DNA of 64,000 nucleotides from Ischnura elegans. Taxonomy: Eukaryota; Arthropoda; Insecta; Odonata; Coenagrionidae. The stretch is from assembly GCF_921293095.1 (NCBI RefSeq), contig NC_060247.1, positions 110,627,111 through 110,691,110 on the forward strand, given 5' to 3'. A program made the translations under genes and the position numbers. Shown here one piece after another: positions 45,730 through 58,424 of the stretch (position 1 is its first letter; each line of letters begins with the position of its first letter). The notes below the pieces were generated by a model. It worked only from the letters and a program-made list of their open reading frames with translations. It ran no database searches and had not been told where the DNA came from.

Positions 45730-46950
45730 TTCGTGAATAAGTGAGGTTAGTTGCCATGTGAAAAGGCTTTATTTAGACAGTCTTTCGTTGCGATGCAGTG
45801 ACAAAAACTTATGAGAAAATATTGCATCGCTCGTGTCTCTCGCCCTCTCTCTCCAAGCCACATCGCAAATTCCTTCTCCTGCCGCGACACCGCTCGATAC
45901 ATTCCGACCTTTCACGACCGGGCCAGTCGCAGAGATATTTGAAAAGGATCATAGGAGGTATGATAGATAGATAGGAAAAATTTATTGCTAAGGAAAAGAA
46001 ATCCATAAGAACCAAAATAATACCGAACAATTTGCAGGCACATTAATTATTAAATAGATAGTTACAGCAATGAAAAAACTTTGAAATTTTTATGCATGAT
46101 TTTTTTTAAATTTTCATGCATAATATTTACCATTTCATAATATAACAACGTATATAACTTTCCTGAGTAAGCACAAAATTTATATAGAACAATTCTTAGG
46201 CATATTAATTACAAAATAGATGATTGCTGTAACGAAAAACTTTGAATTTTATAAATTTCTCTATGTAACGTTTTACTCTTTCATAACATAACATTACAAA
46301 TGCATGAAACATAATTCAAAAACGGAATTAAATGGAACTAACAGAGCCATATTTCATACAAACTAATTTAAAACTCTTGTGCTCTTAGTTAAATAAATAA
46401 AAAAATGCTACTGAAAAAAGGAACCATGGTAAAGAGAACTAAAAAAAATAATTGAAAAAATAAGAACAAAAATATGCTATTCCCGAGACATTAAAAAATC
46501 ATTATTACTTTATAAATGTTATAACAGAGATGCTATTCCCGAGAAATTAAATAATCATTATATTAAATAAGAGGTGGGGAATAAGTCTTTAGGGCAATCT
46601 TGTCCGCGAACAACTAGATAGAATAGTTCTTGAGATATATTCTAATTCAGCATGTTGCTTAAAGTATGCCAGAAAATTCCTTAATGGGAGGGGGTAGGGT
46701 TACGGCTGTACCCTGGGTTACATTTAGGAGCAAATAAATCTTAATGTAAAAATCTTGTAAACATTTATTACCTGAGCAACAAACACTATAAACAAAATGA
46801 GAATTTAAAAATTGATTCAAATCACTACATGCAATGATAACTTCAGTTATATAGATAAATAGATAAGGTCATATTTTTCTCATCACGGAAAACTGGTGTT
46901 GAGAAATATATACCGACCATGAGAGAAATTCACCCTAAGTAATTAACCAT
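45730..46950. other. AT-rich flank downstream of copy C with short local duplications
   Basis: Near-repeats are seen at 46035-46085 and 46197-46250 (CATATTAATTA-type, AAAACTTTGAA). A TGCTATTCCCGAGA-ATTAAA unit occurs twice, about 57 bp apart (46474-46565). From 46680 it aligns (minus strand) with the sequence following copy A's poly(A) signal. Confidence 0.5.
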
Positions 46951-47077
46951 CTAACTATATTTAACACAGGAAGCAGATGTCGATAATGTCGTTTTTAATG
47001 CCGTGAAAGTAGTTGCCAGTATATTCCAATATGCTGAAGCACTTTTATTGGAGTAATCAAAATAATCGGCCGATTTC

Positions 47078-49884
47078 CTGTTAAAAAAAGATTTGAGTTA
47101 TAAAATTCATTGTAATATTCGCAGTTCTCATAAATTCATAATAATCAAGCATAAAACTTATGGATATGACGAGGTACACTACAGTTAGTACAGGTGATTT
47201 GAGATATAAAAAAATAGAGTCGCGCCACTTATGCTATTCGAAGCAAATTTATTTCATCTTTGTTATTCTGGGGCCAAACTCATGATCATCAGAATTCGAG
47301 CGCTCTCCGAGATCTATAATAACCATCGCTTGAGGCTGTTGGAGCGGCAAGCGGCTTTCAAAAGTCAAGTGAATTATTCGGGCTACTTATTATTTGGGTA
47401 AAATAGCTGCATAACAATGTTAAACAAAATGAAATATAGGACTTAAATGAAGCGCAATTTTGCACCAGCATAATACAAATGTCAAAAATTATTCTCAAAA
47501 AGGTATTTAAAGTAATCTACTTGACTAGTTTTAACACTGCTACGATCCTTTGCACACTGAACTGTTGACAACATACATGGACTAAATATTCACAATCTAA
47601 ATAGTAAATCCCAACAAAATATATTTATTTTTAGGCAAAAGATATGTTAGACGTACGTAAAAGCCGAAAAACTACATATATTTGCGTGATTTAGACGAAG
47701 TCATTGCTGTGGTTTTCGTTCTGTTATGTTGGTACCAGAGATCCCGGCGGCCATGAAGCCAGTTTCTGACAGTTTTTCGCGAATATATCTCTTATTTTAT
47801 CATGAATGTCTTATTTTACCATATTACTTTCCCGTACATATTTAGATTTTTTTCATATAAATTTGCTTCAAATTAGTGCCGTCTCAACAACTTCTTGCTA
47901 CGAACGGCTTCGCTAGCTCGAAGAAACCGTATTTATCCATAAGATCCCATCTTAAATCATCCTACGTTTACCGTCAAATATCTCAAAAACGGCACATGAG
48001 ATTCCCATTTTCTTTTGATCATCGGTACATTGAGCTTTAAAAAAATATGCGACCAAACTTTCATCAAATCCTAGTTACTTTCACCGAGGCGCGCTAATTA
48101 CCTTAAGGGAAAGGAGGGGATAATATTAAATCCACACGCAATATGTAGCTACGGATAAATCAAGTAAACTTCTGAATAATGCAAGAAACGAAAGAAACAC
48201 GTTCTTTCCTTTAATGATTGCCTAGTTTTTTACCATCGGAAGATAGATTACATTTTAATTATTACGTTTATAGCGTCATTTAGACTATTTAATGTGTTTG
48301 TAGGGCCTGAATCACTGGATAATTTTTCCAATCCATCCTAAGAGACAGCTCTAGCGATTACTCCAATGATGGTGGGAATAGTTGACCACCATTGGCGATC
48401 CTTTTCCGCGTTTGCTTGAGGAATACTAATCCCAACCCATTTCCCATCCCTCGGCACGTCCCTTATTCTGTAGCTGAAACCATCGCTGGCACTGTCCTTC
48501 TGACAAACCATAACGCACGGCTTCTAAAAGCAATTGAAACGCCACTCTTCCTTTATAATTTAATGACAGTTATAATTACGTAAAATGGTGGAATAAACAA
48601 ATGAAAATGGGAACGGTGGGAATGAATGACTCAGAAAATGATGGGTCGGACGATCATTTGTTTGGTCCCTGAAAAGATAGATGTCAATAGAGCTATCATT
48701 CTGAGGGATAGAAAAAATGAACGTATGAATCAGGCACTAAGCGGCACTCATTATTACGAGTTAAATGCCATAGAAAAAGGTGATTTTGGCTCTTTTTGGA
48801 CAGCCTCCCTTTCCCCGCTCTCAAACAGAGATCGTGAGATATGGCTCGATCCCCTCACTCCAATCTCACGTGAGATTGTTCAAATTGCATATTTTTAGTG
48901 TAAACACGCCAATGCTTCATTGCATTGAATTTACAAAAAAATGATTTCTTTAATTATTTTATTTAATATTAGTTAAGAATAGGATTTTAAATCGATAAGG
49001 CCGCAGTTATACTGAGTTTCTCACGGATATAGAACAGTCTTTTAGTGTAAACGTATATCTATAATAATCTAATTTTATCTATAAATTCCATAAACCGTGA
49101 AATCCTACTTAAATTCATGATTTTTCAATGTTTTGTTTGCTTTTATGATGGAAAGAAATTGTGTTTTTATAATTCAGAGTGGGGGGTCCGGACTGCCAGG
49201 TGCTCCCCCCTCTCTACGCCTTTGTTCATCCTCTCTTGAAGCCAATACATTGAGCTTCCACCCATCCTTGGATGGACATCAAGTATTGCTCTACTTTCAG
49301 AGACATGCAACCTTGAATTTTCAAATAGTTTTCTAAGCAGTGGTATCGCATTGAGGTGCAATTTAGATTTAAAATTATATTTAAAAGAATTAAAATGTAA
49401 TCCCTCTTCCGATGATAAACAACTACACATTAAAAGAAAGACCGTTTTTTTGCATTATTTGAAATTTTACTTGATATAACCATAGCTACAGATACTGGAT
49501 AATGTTAAAATATGATCTTTTAATCTATTATAGCACATATACACTTAAAACAGGGCCGTGCTTTTAAATTTTTCGTTTAAAGTAGATTTTAACGGAGTCA
49601 TGAGAGCATGTCGTTCAGTGATGTCGATCACAGTTCACCATTTACTTAAATTAGTCAATCGTAAATAGTCGATCGACGGTCTTTACTCACGTCAATCAAG
49701 ACCGATATCGGCCACCACCCATGCCAGTCACGATCGACTTCTTCTCGAGTGATCAGCGACTGATTCGGTCGGGAATGGCAAAAATAGTTGTATTCCGGTC
49801 ATTAATCGATCGCACAAAAGATCTCCAAAGCGTGAGTCGCTCGGTCACGACCGTCCCATCAATTATTTTTCAGTATATACTTAC
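47078..49884 (-). other. Intron 5 of copy C
   Basis: Contains ancestral intron sequence shared with copy B (47300-48110), a block inverted relative to copy B (48150-48490), a CAGTGGCG-family repeat (49095-49240) and a segment (49437-49590) that matches 35139-35335 and 36105-36290. The plus-strand 90-residue frame at 48626-48898 has no recognised motif. Confidence 0.5.
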
Positions 49885-51067
49885 TTGCACACGTATTCCA
49901 TCGTATACAGATTATCAGTATCTTCAAAATCGCAGAGCGCAACATCATCCATGTCTCTGACGAAGTTTAAATTTGATTTACATAATTCCCAGCTATTCTT
50001 GAGACAACCCATGTCTTCGTCGGTTAGACCTGAAAAGTTGATGATAGATAAAAATAAATATCAGCACTCACTGCAGTGAGTGGCAAACAGTTATTTTGTA
50101 AGTTTTGTTGAATTTAATAATGTCACCTTGTTTGACCTCGAGTAACCTTCGGTGACCATGAGTCAAGGTCAAGACTCGAGACTTCTTATGCAAGCTTGTA
50201 CAATCAAAACTATTGAAGTCATTTCGCAAAATTCGAGAAAACCGCCAAAAGAATTCATCGTGTCTATTTAATCAAAGCCTCAAACTAAGGTCGTGGATAT
50301 TGGACCTGGGCATCATCATATGTTTTTTGGAAATGGCATTTCATACCGACCCTAGAACCGCCATTGAAATCATGTTACGTTGCATGGTGTTCAGTAAATT
50401 GACGCGAAAAGGAGGAATGATACATACGTTTAGAGACAAACCGAATATTATAGCGCCTTTTTTTTCTCCCAGGTATGGGGAAATGCGCTTAAAATATAAT
50501 GGACTTTTGCTCAAATTACTCTTAAAATTGGAAGATATCTTTTCAGTGATCTCAAAACTTAGGCACCAAAATTACCTAGAAGCATTTCCTCCTCATTATC
50601 ACAGAAAGCATTTTCAATTGTCTCAGCTAACTTCACGCTGAATGGAACCATAGTCTTCGATTTATTGGAGACATCCTTCATAATATGGATTCCTTCTCTC
50701 ACGCACTCCCATATCTGCTCTCGTTTTCTGGAAGAATGTTTTAAGAATGGCATAAGCATTTATTTGCGTTATAATACTGTAATGCTATGAAATCAAAATG
50801 CTGAAAGAGACAAGTTGAATCAGTACATCTGATATGATGAATGTATTAATGAATATATATTATTCTGCAGGAAAAACCTGCATTAGGAAAGAATAGAAAA
50901 TACATACAATGCTCTGCTCTAAAAATATCCTTTTTCAAAAATATAGCAAATCAGTGATACAAAAAAATATTCAGTTTTAAAGAAATGATAGCGAGGCTTA
51001 GTAAGTAAAAAATCTTTGGACAACAGCACAATAAAATATTCAATTTAAACAACACAAAAATATAAAT

Positions 51068-51640
51068 TTGCACACAAATTTCCAGGTCATTGCTATCATT
51101 TACCCAATCAATCAACCACCCAGTTCATTGTTATCGATATTTTCCAAAATAATAGAGAAGCTAGTCAAGTCGAGATTAATTAAATTTCTAGACAAAAAAT
51201 GCTTGTTCAGCAAAAACCAGCTTGGGTTTTTAAGTGGAAAAGGCACAGAAGATGCTGGAAGCTTATTCATTTATATTAACAAGGCTTTTGATTCCATTGA
51301 TCACAAGATTCTGCTTTTTAAACTTCAGAGGACCGGAATTTGTGGAATACCACTAAAATGGTTTACCAGTTATTTGTCATCGAGGATTCAGTATGTAAAA
51401 ATGGGTGATGTTTATAGCAATTATAGCATGCTAACTTCTGGAGTGCCTCACGGCTCTGCCCTGGATCCAATCCAATTTCTAGTTTATATAAACGATCTAT
51501 GTAATTTCAATTTTAGAGGCCATGTGACAGCATTTGCTGATGATGTCGCCTTAAATTATTCAGGTTTAAACTGGTTTGATGTAAAATATGATATCTAGTA
51601 GAAAAACGAACTTAAATCCTGGTCTTCAAATAAGAATACG
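51068..51640 (+). pseudogene. Jockey/CR1-superfamily LINE RT fragment
   Basis: The plus-strand frame 51068-51598 reads SIFSKIIEKLVKSRLIKFLD, then INKAFDSIDHKIL (motif A), SGVPHGSALDPIQFLVYIND (motif B, degenerate) and FADDVAL (catalytic FADD). An internal deletion between GTEDA and the motif A region removed part of the fingers. Ends within intron 3 of copy C. Confidence 0.7.
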
Positions 51641-51749
51641 GTCTTTATTTAAATGACTGTAGTTGTGTAAAAAAGATTTCTGTTTGTGGGAAAAAACATG
51701 AGGATAAGGGTGTAATATCCTTCAATGAAAAAACTCACAGCAGGAAAAC

Positions 51750-52400
51750 GCCTACACAAGAAGGGGGGCGTTAAAAAACTGCGGAAACCTACTGAGTGAA
51801 AGCTTATGTCATGTTACATGCAAAATACAACATAGTTCATGAGGTACATAGAAAACACAAATATTACACATGCAATTAAGATATAATATATAACATATAT
51901 ATACAAGCATTCAGTGATACATATCACTTTGTCACAGGCTCTGCTCAGTGTCATCTATATTTACCTACTAGTTGTGAAGTGAAAAAGGCTTCGTGTAGCC
52001 TCTTAAAAGATACCAGTGATGATGAGCTCCTAGTTGAAAGGTTAAGATTATTCCATTCCCTACATGCAGTAACGGTAAATGATTTGTTGTAAATGACAGT
52101 TCGGTGATTAGGTATAACAAGATTGTGATTCCCTCTTGTGTTTGTCATATGCACAGTGTCAAGACTCCTGAACTCGCATGATAGGTAAGGGGGTGTTTTT
52201 GTGTTTAGAATTTGATATAGAGAGAAGAGATTATTATTGATTATTGATAGAGAGAAAGAGTATGCAGCCGGCGTCGAGAGTCGAGTTTCAGGTGAATTTA
52301 AATATCCTTTGAAGAAGTCATCGTAAAAGGGAACAAAAACAGCTGCAAATACTAAAATGACTGACCAGTATATGTCCTTAAGAAAACAGCATGCATATAT
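51750..52400 (-). pseudogene. LINE ORF2 C-terminus and 3' region, convergent with the preceding fragment
   Basis: The minus-strand frame ending at about 51951 has the conserved LINE tail: FRSLDTVHMTNTRGN, then FTVTACREWNNL and SLVSFKRLHEAFF. About 200 bp of AT-rich 3' UTR-like sequence follows to about 51750. The 3' sides of this and the 51068-51640 piece face each other. Confidence 0.6.
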
Positions 52401-54133
52401 ATCAGGGGGTATTCATAGATCCATAGATATAACGGCCGTATTCATAGATTTCCGCTAAAACACGCTAGTAGGGCGACTAACTTAGTTGGCTGCTAAGGCC
52501 TTTTATTCGCCTACTATGATATGGTATTCATGGATTCTATTAAGTGAGCTACTAAGAGCTACTAACTTAGTATGCTACTAGCCAGCTCGGCAGCGATTTT
52601 TGTTCTACCGGTTAGGCTACTCTTGGCAACAGTGGATCCGACTCTTCTGCAGCGCGGAAAATTCGTAAAACTATAAAACAAAAGAAATGGATGCAGCAAA
52701 ATGCAGCAAAATTTTACTTGGTTATGGATAAATCGATGTAAATCCATCGAAGAAATATTTATTGATTATTGTTCACTAACAATTATGTTACATCATTGAG
52801 AAAGGGGAGATTTATGAGTACTAACGAAGCATTTGTATGTATGAGATGCAGTAAATCTTGTACAAACGGCCGTGTATTCGTTGATCATATTTATTACATA
52901 TTATATGCACTTCGGATATTTATTTTCATTGGTGCATTGGTGTATGCGTGAAGAGTATGAAAAAAGCGTAATTAGCAACGTCAGTGTTAAGGCCTGGTTA
53001 CACGGTACATTAGAATGTACAAGATTCTGTACATTTTTCTGAATGGTTTTCTGAACAGATTCTTGTACATTCTCATGGACAAGATCCACGAGTAGGTGGT
53101 TACACGGTACATTTTTTCGGACATTTTTTCGTACATTTTAAATGCGCAACAAATTATTTCAACTTCAAATATAAACCAAAGGGGAATATGCAAACTTTTT
53201 TAAAAGTACTAGAACAATAAGATACTTACCTCAAATGTACTTTACGAAAATTTCGCGGACGAATAATGTTTTATAGCTGAGATATGAGTCATTAAAAATA
53301 ATCTTCATCGACTGTTTGAAAACACGTGAAGGAGCGTGCGCACGTTACATCACGGCACGGTATCCACTGATGAAAGGCCTAGGAAGTGGATAGAAAAACT
53401 GTCTATGTGGGGCCTCAAACGCATATTTGGCGAATATAATTGCTGTTTTAACGTCAAACTTCGGATTGTGAATATTTTGGGTTGCCAAGGCGTTGTTGAA
53501 ATAAATAAAGGCGATTGTTTGGGGAGCTTTGGAAAGATTGAATCCAAATAAATTGATTGCAGATTGTGATCTACGTTACACACCTATATCATTTGCTTAA
53601 TGCAGTAAGTGTATTTCAGCATGGGCCTTCAATAGAAAAACGTGTGAAAACCAAATAAATAGTGTATCCCATAAAACCATATAAAGTGCTCCGTCCTCTT
53701 GTACCTCCATTTACTCGCCGGACAGGTTTTTTGCTTGTGTTCGAAAGGACAAAAATAAGAGGAATAAGTGGTTAATGATTCACAGAATGGAGTCAAATAC
53801 ATTATCTATATTGTCAACGTGATATCCAAAACGTAAGTACACTCTTAAATCATGGTTACCGCAGGATTTTATCAAGTTACTTATTTCACTTTGTAAACAA
53901 CTCTATAAATGTACCTATCATTCTACCCATTGTAGGATCAAATTATAAGGAAAGTGGCTGTTTACGAGAATAAATACTGATTACGTTTAATCCACGGAGA
54001 AAAATAACGAATGCAATGGGCAGCCGGCCTCTCGTCGAAAGGAGCCCCTAACAAGGAATATTCATGAAGTGTCTTTCGCCGATATCGTTCAAATTTTGTT
54101 GGATAGTAGTGTTCCATAATAAAAGCATATTTT

Positions 54134-55015
54134 AAAATTTTGGTAAATTTTTACAAGAGGTACAATCCGGATTTCACCTTCAAACCTTCACTTTCCTGTA
54201 GTATTTTTGCCTCCTGATTAACGTGGTGACATTCATTCCTGGCGGAAATTAATAGTTTTCGAGATATTTTAACTTTTATGGATAGCGATTTTCGGGTTCT
54301 GCGCATGCGCGGCCATATTGGAATGGCGGTAAATGAGTTTCACGGAACATGTTTGAAATTGTAAACAAGAGAAAAATATCCCTAGTGATGGTCCAATACA
54401 TGACAAAGTGGGAGGTAGAAGTGGATAAATCACTTTCTGGGCACATGTAGGGGCTGGTCAACTAGAAAAAAATATCCTTCGAGCTGGTCCAGTTGGTAAA
54501 GTGGGTAAATCACTTTCTGGGCACATGTACGGGCTGGTCAACTAGAAAAAAATATCCTTCGAGCTGGTCCAGTTGGTAAAGTGGGTAAATCACTTTCCGG
54601 GCACATGTACGAGTTGGTCAACTAGAAAAAAATATCCTTCGAGCTGGTCCAGTTGGTAGGGTGGGAGGTAGAAGTGGGTAAAATATGCTTACCTTCCAGT
54701 GCTTATGGTTGCCCAGATGTCCCAGGCAGGTCTTCCTCAGTGGGTAAACTTTAAATTTGGCGGCATGGTAATGTTTGCGCATGCGCAGAAGGTGAAGTGC
54801 GTAAAGTAAAGGGTGAGTAAGTGAAGATCGTAAATGGCGGCGCATGCGCAGAACCCGAAAATCGCTATCCATAAAAGTTAAAATATCTCGAAAACTATTA
54901 ATTTCCGCCAGGAATGAATGTCACCACGTTAATCAGGAGGCAAAAATACTACAGGAAAGTGAAGGTTTGAAGGCGAAATCCGGATTGTACCTCTTGTAAA
55001 ATAATACCAAAATTT
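54134..55015. mobile_element. Foldback element with about 180-bp arms
   Basis: Positions 54134-54315 and the reverse complement of 54835-55015 match with few differences. The arms contain CTCCTGATTAACGTGGTGAC and end near GCGCATGCGC, itself a palindrome. The loop carries the 80-bp tandem array. No coding sequence. Confidence 0.8.
54420..54659 (+). repeat. Tandem array, 80-bp unit, three copies
   Basis: The unit contains TCACTTTCTGGGCACATGTA, GGTCAACTAG, an A-run, CCTTCGAGCTGG and CCAGTTGGTAAAGTGGG. Copies start near 54420, 54500 and 54580 and differ at only a few bases. Confidence 0.85.
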
Positions 55016-58000
55016 TCTCGTGCCCTTACGCCTTGTGATATAAAAAACAGGACATAATAAAGGCAGTTGAATTTTAGTCTTGAAAGTGAGTGTGTCATGA
55101 TTTCCCTCAATCCTTCTTCTGTGAATCGTCGCACGCTACAGGAATATACTAGAAATATGAGGCTTGTGGCAAGGTAAATTCAATATTTATTACTGCGATG
55201 CCAATAGCGTTCGCTGCATGTCAACGCAACACCCTATTAAATTCAAAGGACAAAAATAAGAGGAATAAGTGGTTAATGGCGGAATTTCGTCTCGTTTTGC
55301 ATTCGGTCTTGATTCAAAAACAGGAACTCGAGTAAATACAGCGTAAATAGTTCTTGAAACTTATTTCTTTGCCTATCACATGCTTTTTTATGACCTTTTA
55401 ACGATCATTTGGATCTCATTCTTGGACAATTCTCGCGGTTCATACATTAATGGCCTTTCCATCTGATCCTTCCTTTTACCCATCCCCTTTTCTTGTGTTC
55501 CATTCTTTCGCTGCCCATATCCAATCAGTGAGATATCCAAGTCAAGCAAGATCATATCAAATCCAAATAACTATCGGGGCCGTACGTAAACAAAGAAGTC
55601 GCCTATAAAAGCCAGATGGAATGAATGTGTCGTTTTCGTAGTCTGCCACCAGGTGACTGAGTTCAAATTGTATGATTGTCTGAATGAAATTAGAGCAGGC
55701 GTTCAGAAATTCATACATTCTTACATTTTGCGTGGTTACACGGTGCATTTTCGCGTTCATTCTGAGATTCAGACATTCTCACATTTTCTTGTACATTCTC
55801 ATGTTCCGTGTAACCAGGCCTTTGTACACATTTATACTCGAAAAGCAGAAATAAACCTCTATGTCGGAGTATAAACTAAAAGTTATAAAAATTTTATAAT
55901 GCAGAAAAGAATCGTAAAGAAAATAATGTTAAGATAAATGTGTGAATGATACAAGTTTATTACGTTACAAATACTTAGGAGCGAGATATTAGTAACATAT
56001 GTTTGCAGCTCCTAAAATGTTGTAAGTAAGGAAATACAACAATCTGCCTCGCCACATTAACATTTTTTAAATATTGACAGCGTACAAGTGCGGAAAAATA
56101 GGGCATATAGTTAACTAAAGGTGGTTGATATAAAAAACAACATATAATTAAGCTTACTTGTTGTACTTTTTTATTGCTGATCGTAGCACAAATAGCACTA
56201 CAACGCACACAACATTTCACTGCACATTTTACGAGCTGCATTTATGGTACTTATAATCAGTAAATTCCGAATCAACTGATTTAATGAAAAACTTGGCTAA
56301 TTTTAATTTTAAAACTATATCGTAACACTAATAAAGCATTATAATCACTCTGCACACACTAAAAGCATTTGCACTCCTTGAAGTTCGAAAGAATTCTTCA
56401 CATCTCACTTCCCTGTCATCACTTACGATTTAGAACCACTTCATGTTATTTCACATTAGGGTACCATCACGTATAAAATGAAATGAATAGGCTGAAACAA
56501 ATTTCTAAACCAGTTATTGTAACATCAACAAACTTCCAATCTCACTATCACTCTTACCGTAACCAAAACAAAAAAAACAGCGCAACGAAATGCGTGAAAT
56601 CTAAACACTGGTGATAGTTCGCGATGAAGTGACCAGAATAAGTAATAAAATCAAACAGAACTTGTAAGCGTGCAAACGAACGAAAATTAATGAGCGTTCA
56701 ATGTATTCCTAAAGATTAACTACTACAAATATGAAGCATATCCCCCTCACAACAGTTAGATACCCTTGATGGAAATGTATAGGGTTGATTAAACCAGTAT
56801 GGAAGAAATAAATAATTTTGCCGAACCTCATACACTAACAATCACTTCAAATGCCGCTTCACTCTTAACTTCATCGTCTATATGCAATCAATTCACTTAG
56901 GGGTACACTAAAAGCAAATTTTGTTCACTTACACTAGAGGCACAAGTTCACTGCACGTCGTAGTTTCCTTGTAGCTATTAAAAAAAATTCAATTCCTGTC
57001 AAAAATTACACTACATACGATGATTGATGACTACCTTACTTTAAGAATGGATTTTCGTGTTCCATTTTAGCGCAAATGCGTAAAAAATCCTTAACAGTAT
57101 ACAAATAATACCGGAGTTCGATCATCCATAACGGTCCGCCATATTTAGTAGCTCCCTTAGAAAAGGCAGGTGGGCGACTAAGAGCCGGCTACTATGATAG
57201 TAGCATACCAAGCTTAGTAGCCCTTACTAAAGATCTATGAATACCATTGTGCCAGTATGCAACTACTTAGAACGCTACTTAGGCGTTATTAGCTTACTAA
57301 GGAAACTACGAATACGGCCGCAAGTCTAAATCAGTTGAAGAAAGAGCACCTACCAAAATGTATATATATATTTCTAGGTGTTGGTGGTGTAAATTTTCGA
57401 ATTGTGAATTCTAGAACTATTTTGGAGTAGAAACTTCTAAAGCATACATTTGCATTATAATGTTATTTTGTAAGAAAGGTTATAACATTTTCGAGGTTAC
57501 CAAAAAAGTTTTTTTGTAGGGAGTAGAACACTTTGACGATGAATAAAATATCAATGAAAAGACTGGGAGCAACTGAGTGCAACTTAAGATGGCTTCTCAA
57601 AATTTCATGGATCAAGAGCGTTTTAAACACTTAGGTTGTGCAACGCCTGAGCTGCCAACGCTCTGAATAGTGATCGGCATCAAGAAGAACAAGATGTGAA
57701 AAATATGTCTACAGTGGCAGTTATAAAGTAATGATCAAGTCGACACTCTCGTGTAATAAAAATGACACATAAGTTGTATCTTTTACATATCTCACGTCAC
57801 ATCTTCTCCGGCATTCCAGGAAGCTCTCAGTTAGCAGGTGGGCGTGCGGAGATGCAGCGACTTTGAACGTCGTAAATGCTATGAAAAGTCCTGGAAGCCG
57901 AGAATAAAATTTAATTAGTGTTATATCTATCTATGGAGAAATTCAGATTGGAAGCTTTCGAAATGTGGGTGCATAGAAGAATAGTGAAGTTCAGATAATG

Positions 58001-58424
58001 AGGGCCAGTGGCGTTACTATGGTGGGATTAGGATGATAGATTCCCCCTAAAGCCTCAGAGAAATAAAAAAATATTTTTAACTTAATTATTTGTTTAGGAA
58101 AATGAGACGGTGAGGAGCCAAGGGGTTAAAAGTGTTTTTTTTCTTAACAGTTAGGTATAGATATTGATAGAAGAAACATGCAAAGCTTGGTGCTTGACGG
58201 GTACGAATGAGTTCTTCTGAGCTGACATCTAGTGGAAAATCAAATTCGCTTCTAAATATCTAGCCAATCTCGTTTGTTTTCTTTACCTAATTTCTGTACC
58301 TAACTCAATATATATAAATATATCACTTGTGCCCGTTGGCTTCAAACACCCTCATATGATAACTGCATCTGCCAGTGCAACTGCAGCTCAGTGCCAAAAT
58401 GATATAAAATGTACTTGGGGGACC

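Larger units (their letters stand above)
53744..55278. repeat. 34-bp perfect direct repeats bracketing 1.47 kb
   Basis: AAAGGACAAAAATAAGAGGA and 14 further identical bases occur at 53744-53777 and 55245-55278. The enclosed segment includes the foldback at 54134-55015. Either an unusually long target duplication or a segmental duplication. Confidence 0.8.
52989..55822. mobile_element. Nested TIR element with AAGGCCTGGTTACACGG ends
   Basis: A perfect 17-bp inverted repeat lies at 52989-53005 and 55806-55822. GGTTACACGGTACATTTT is repeated internally at 53097-53114 and 55733-55750, giving subterminal repeats. It lies inside the 52433-57320 element. No transposase seen. Confidence 0.65.
52433..57320. 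mobile_element. Large TIR element in copy C, host of nested insertions
   Basis: The ends CGGCCGTATTCATAGATT (52433-52450) and, inverted, CTACGAATACGGCC (57306-57319) define it. Both terminal regions (about 200 bp) repeat GCTACTAAG and GGTATTCATAGAT-type subunits in opposite orientation. No transposase was recognised among the short ORFs. The superfamily is unknown. Confidence 0.6.

Noticed and set aside
48626-48898. 90-residue ORF in intron 5 of copy C
   Set aside because: No motif recognised and no counterpart seen in introns of A or B; likely chance.
54420-54659. CRISPR-like array
   Set aside because: The 80-bp units are contiguous tandem repeats with no unique spacers, and the DNA is eukaryotic.
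57600-57720. Candidate exon 3 of copy C
   Set aside because: The sequence aligns with intron 2 of copy B (23830-23890), not with exon 3, and lacks the four-cysteine pattern.
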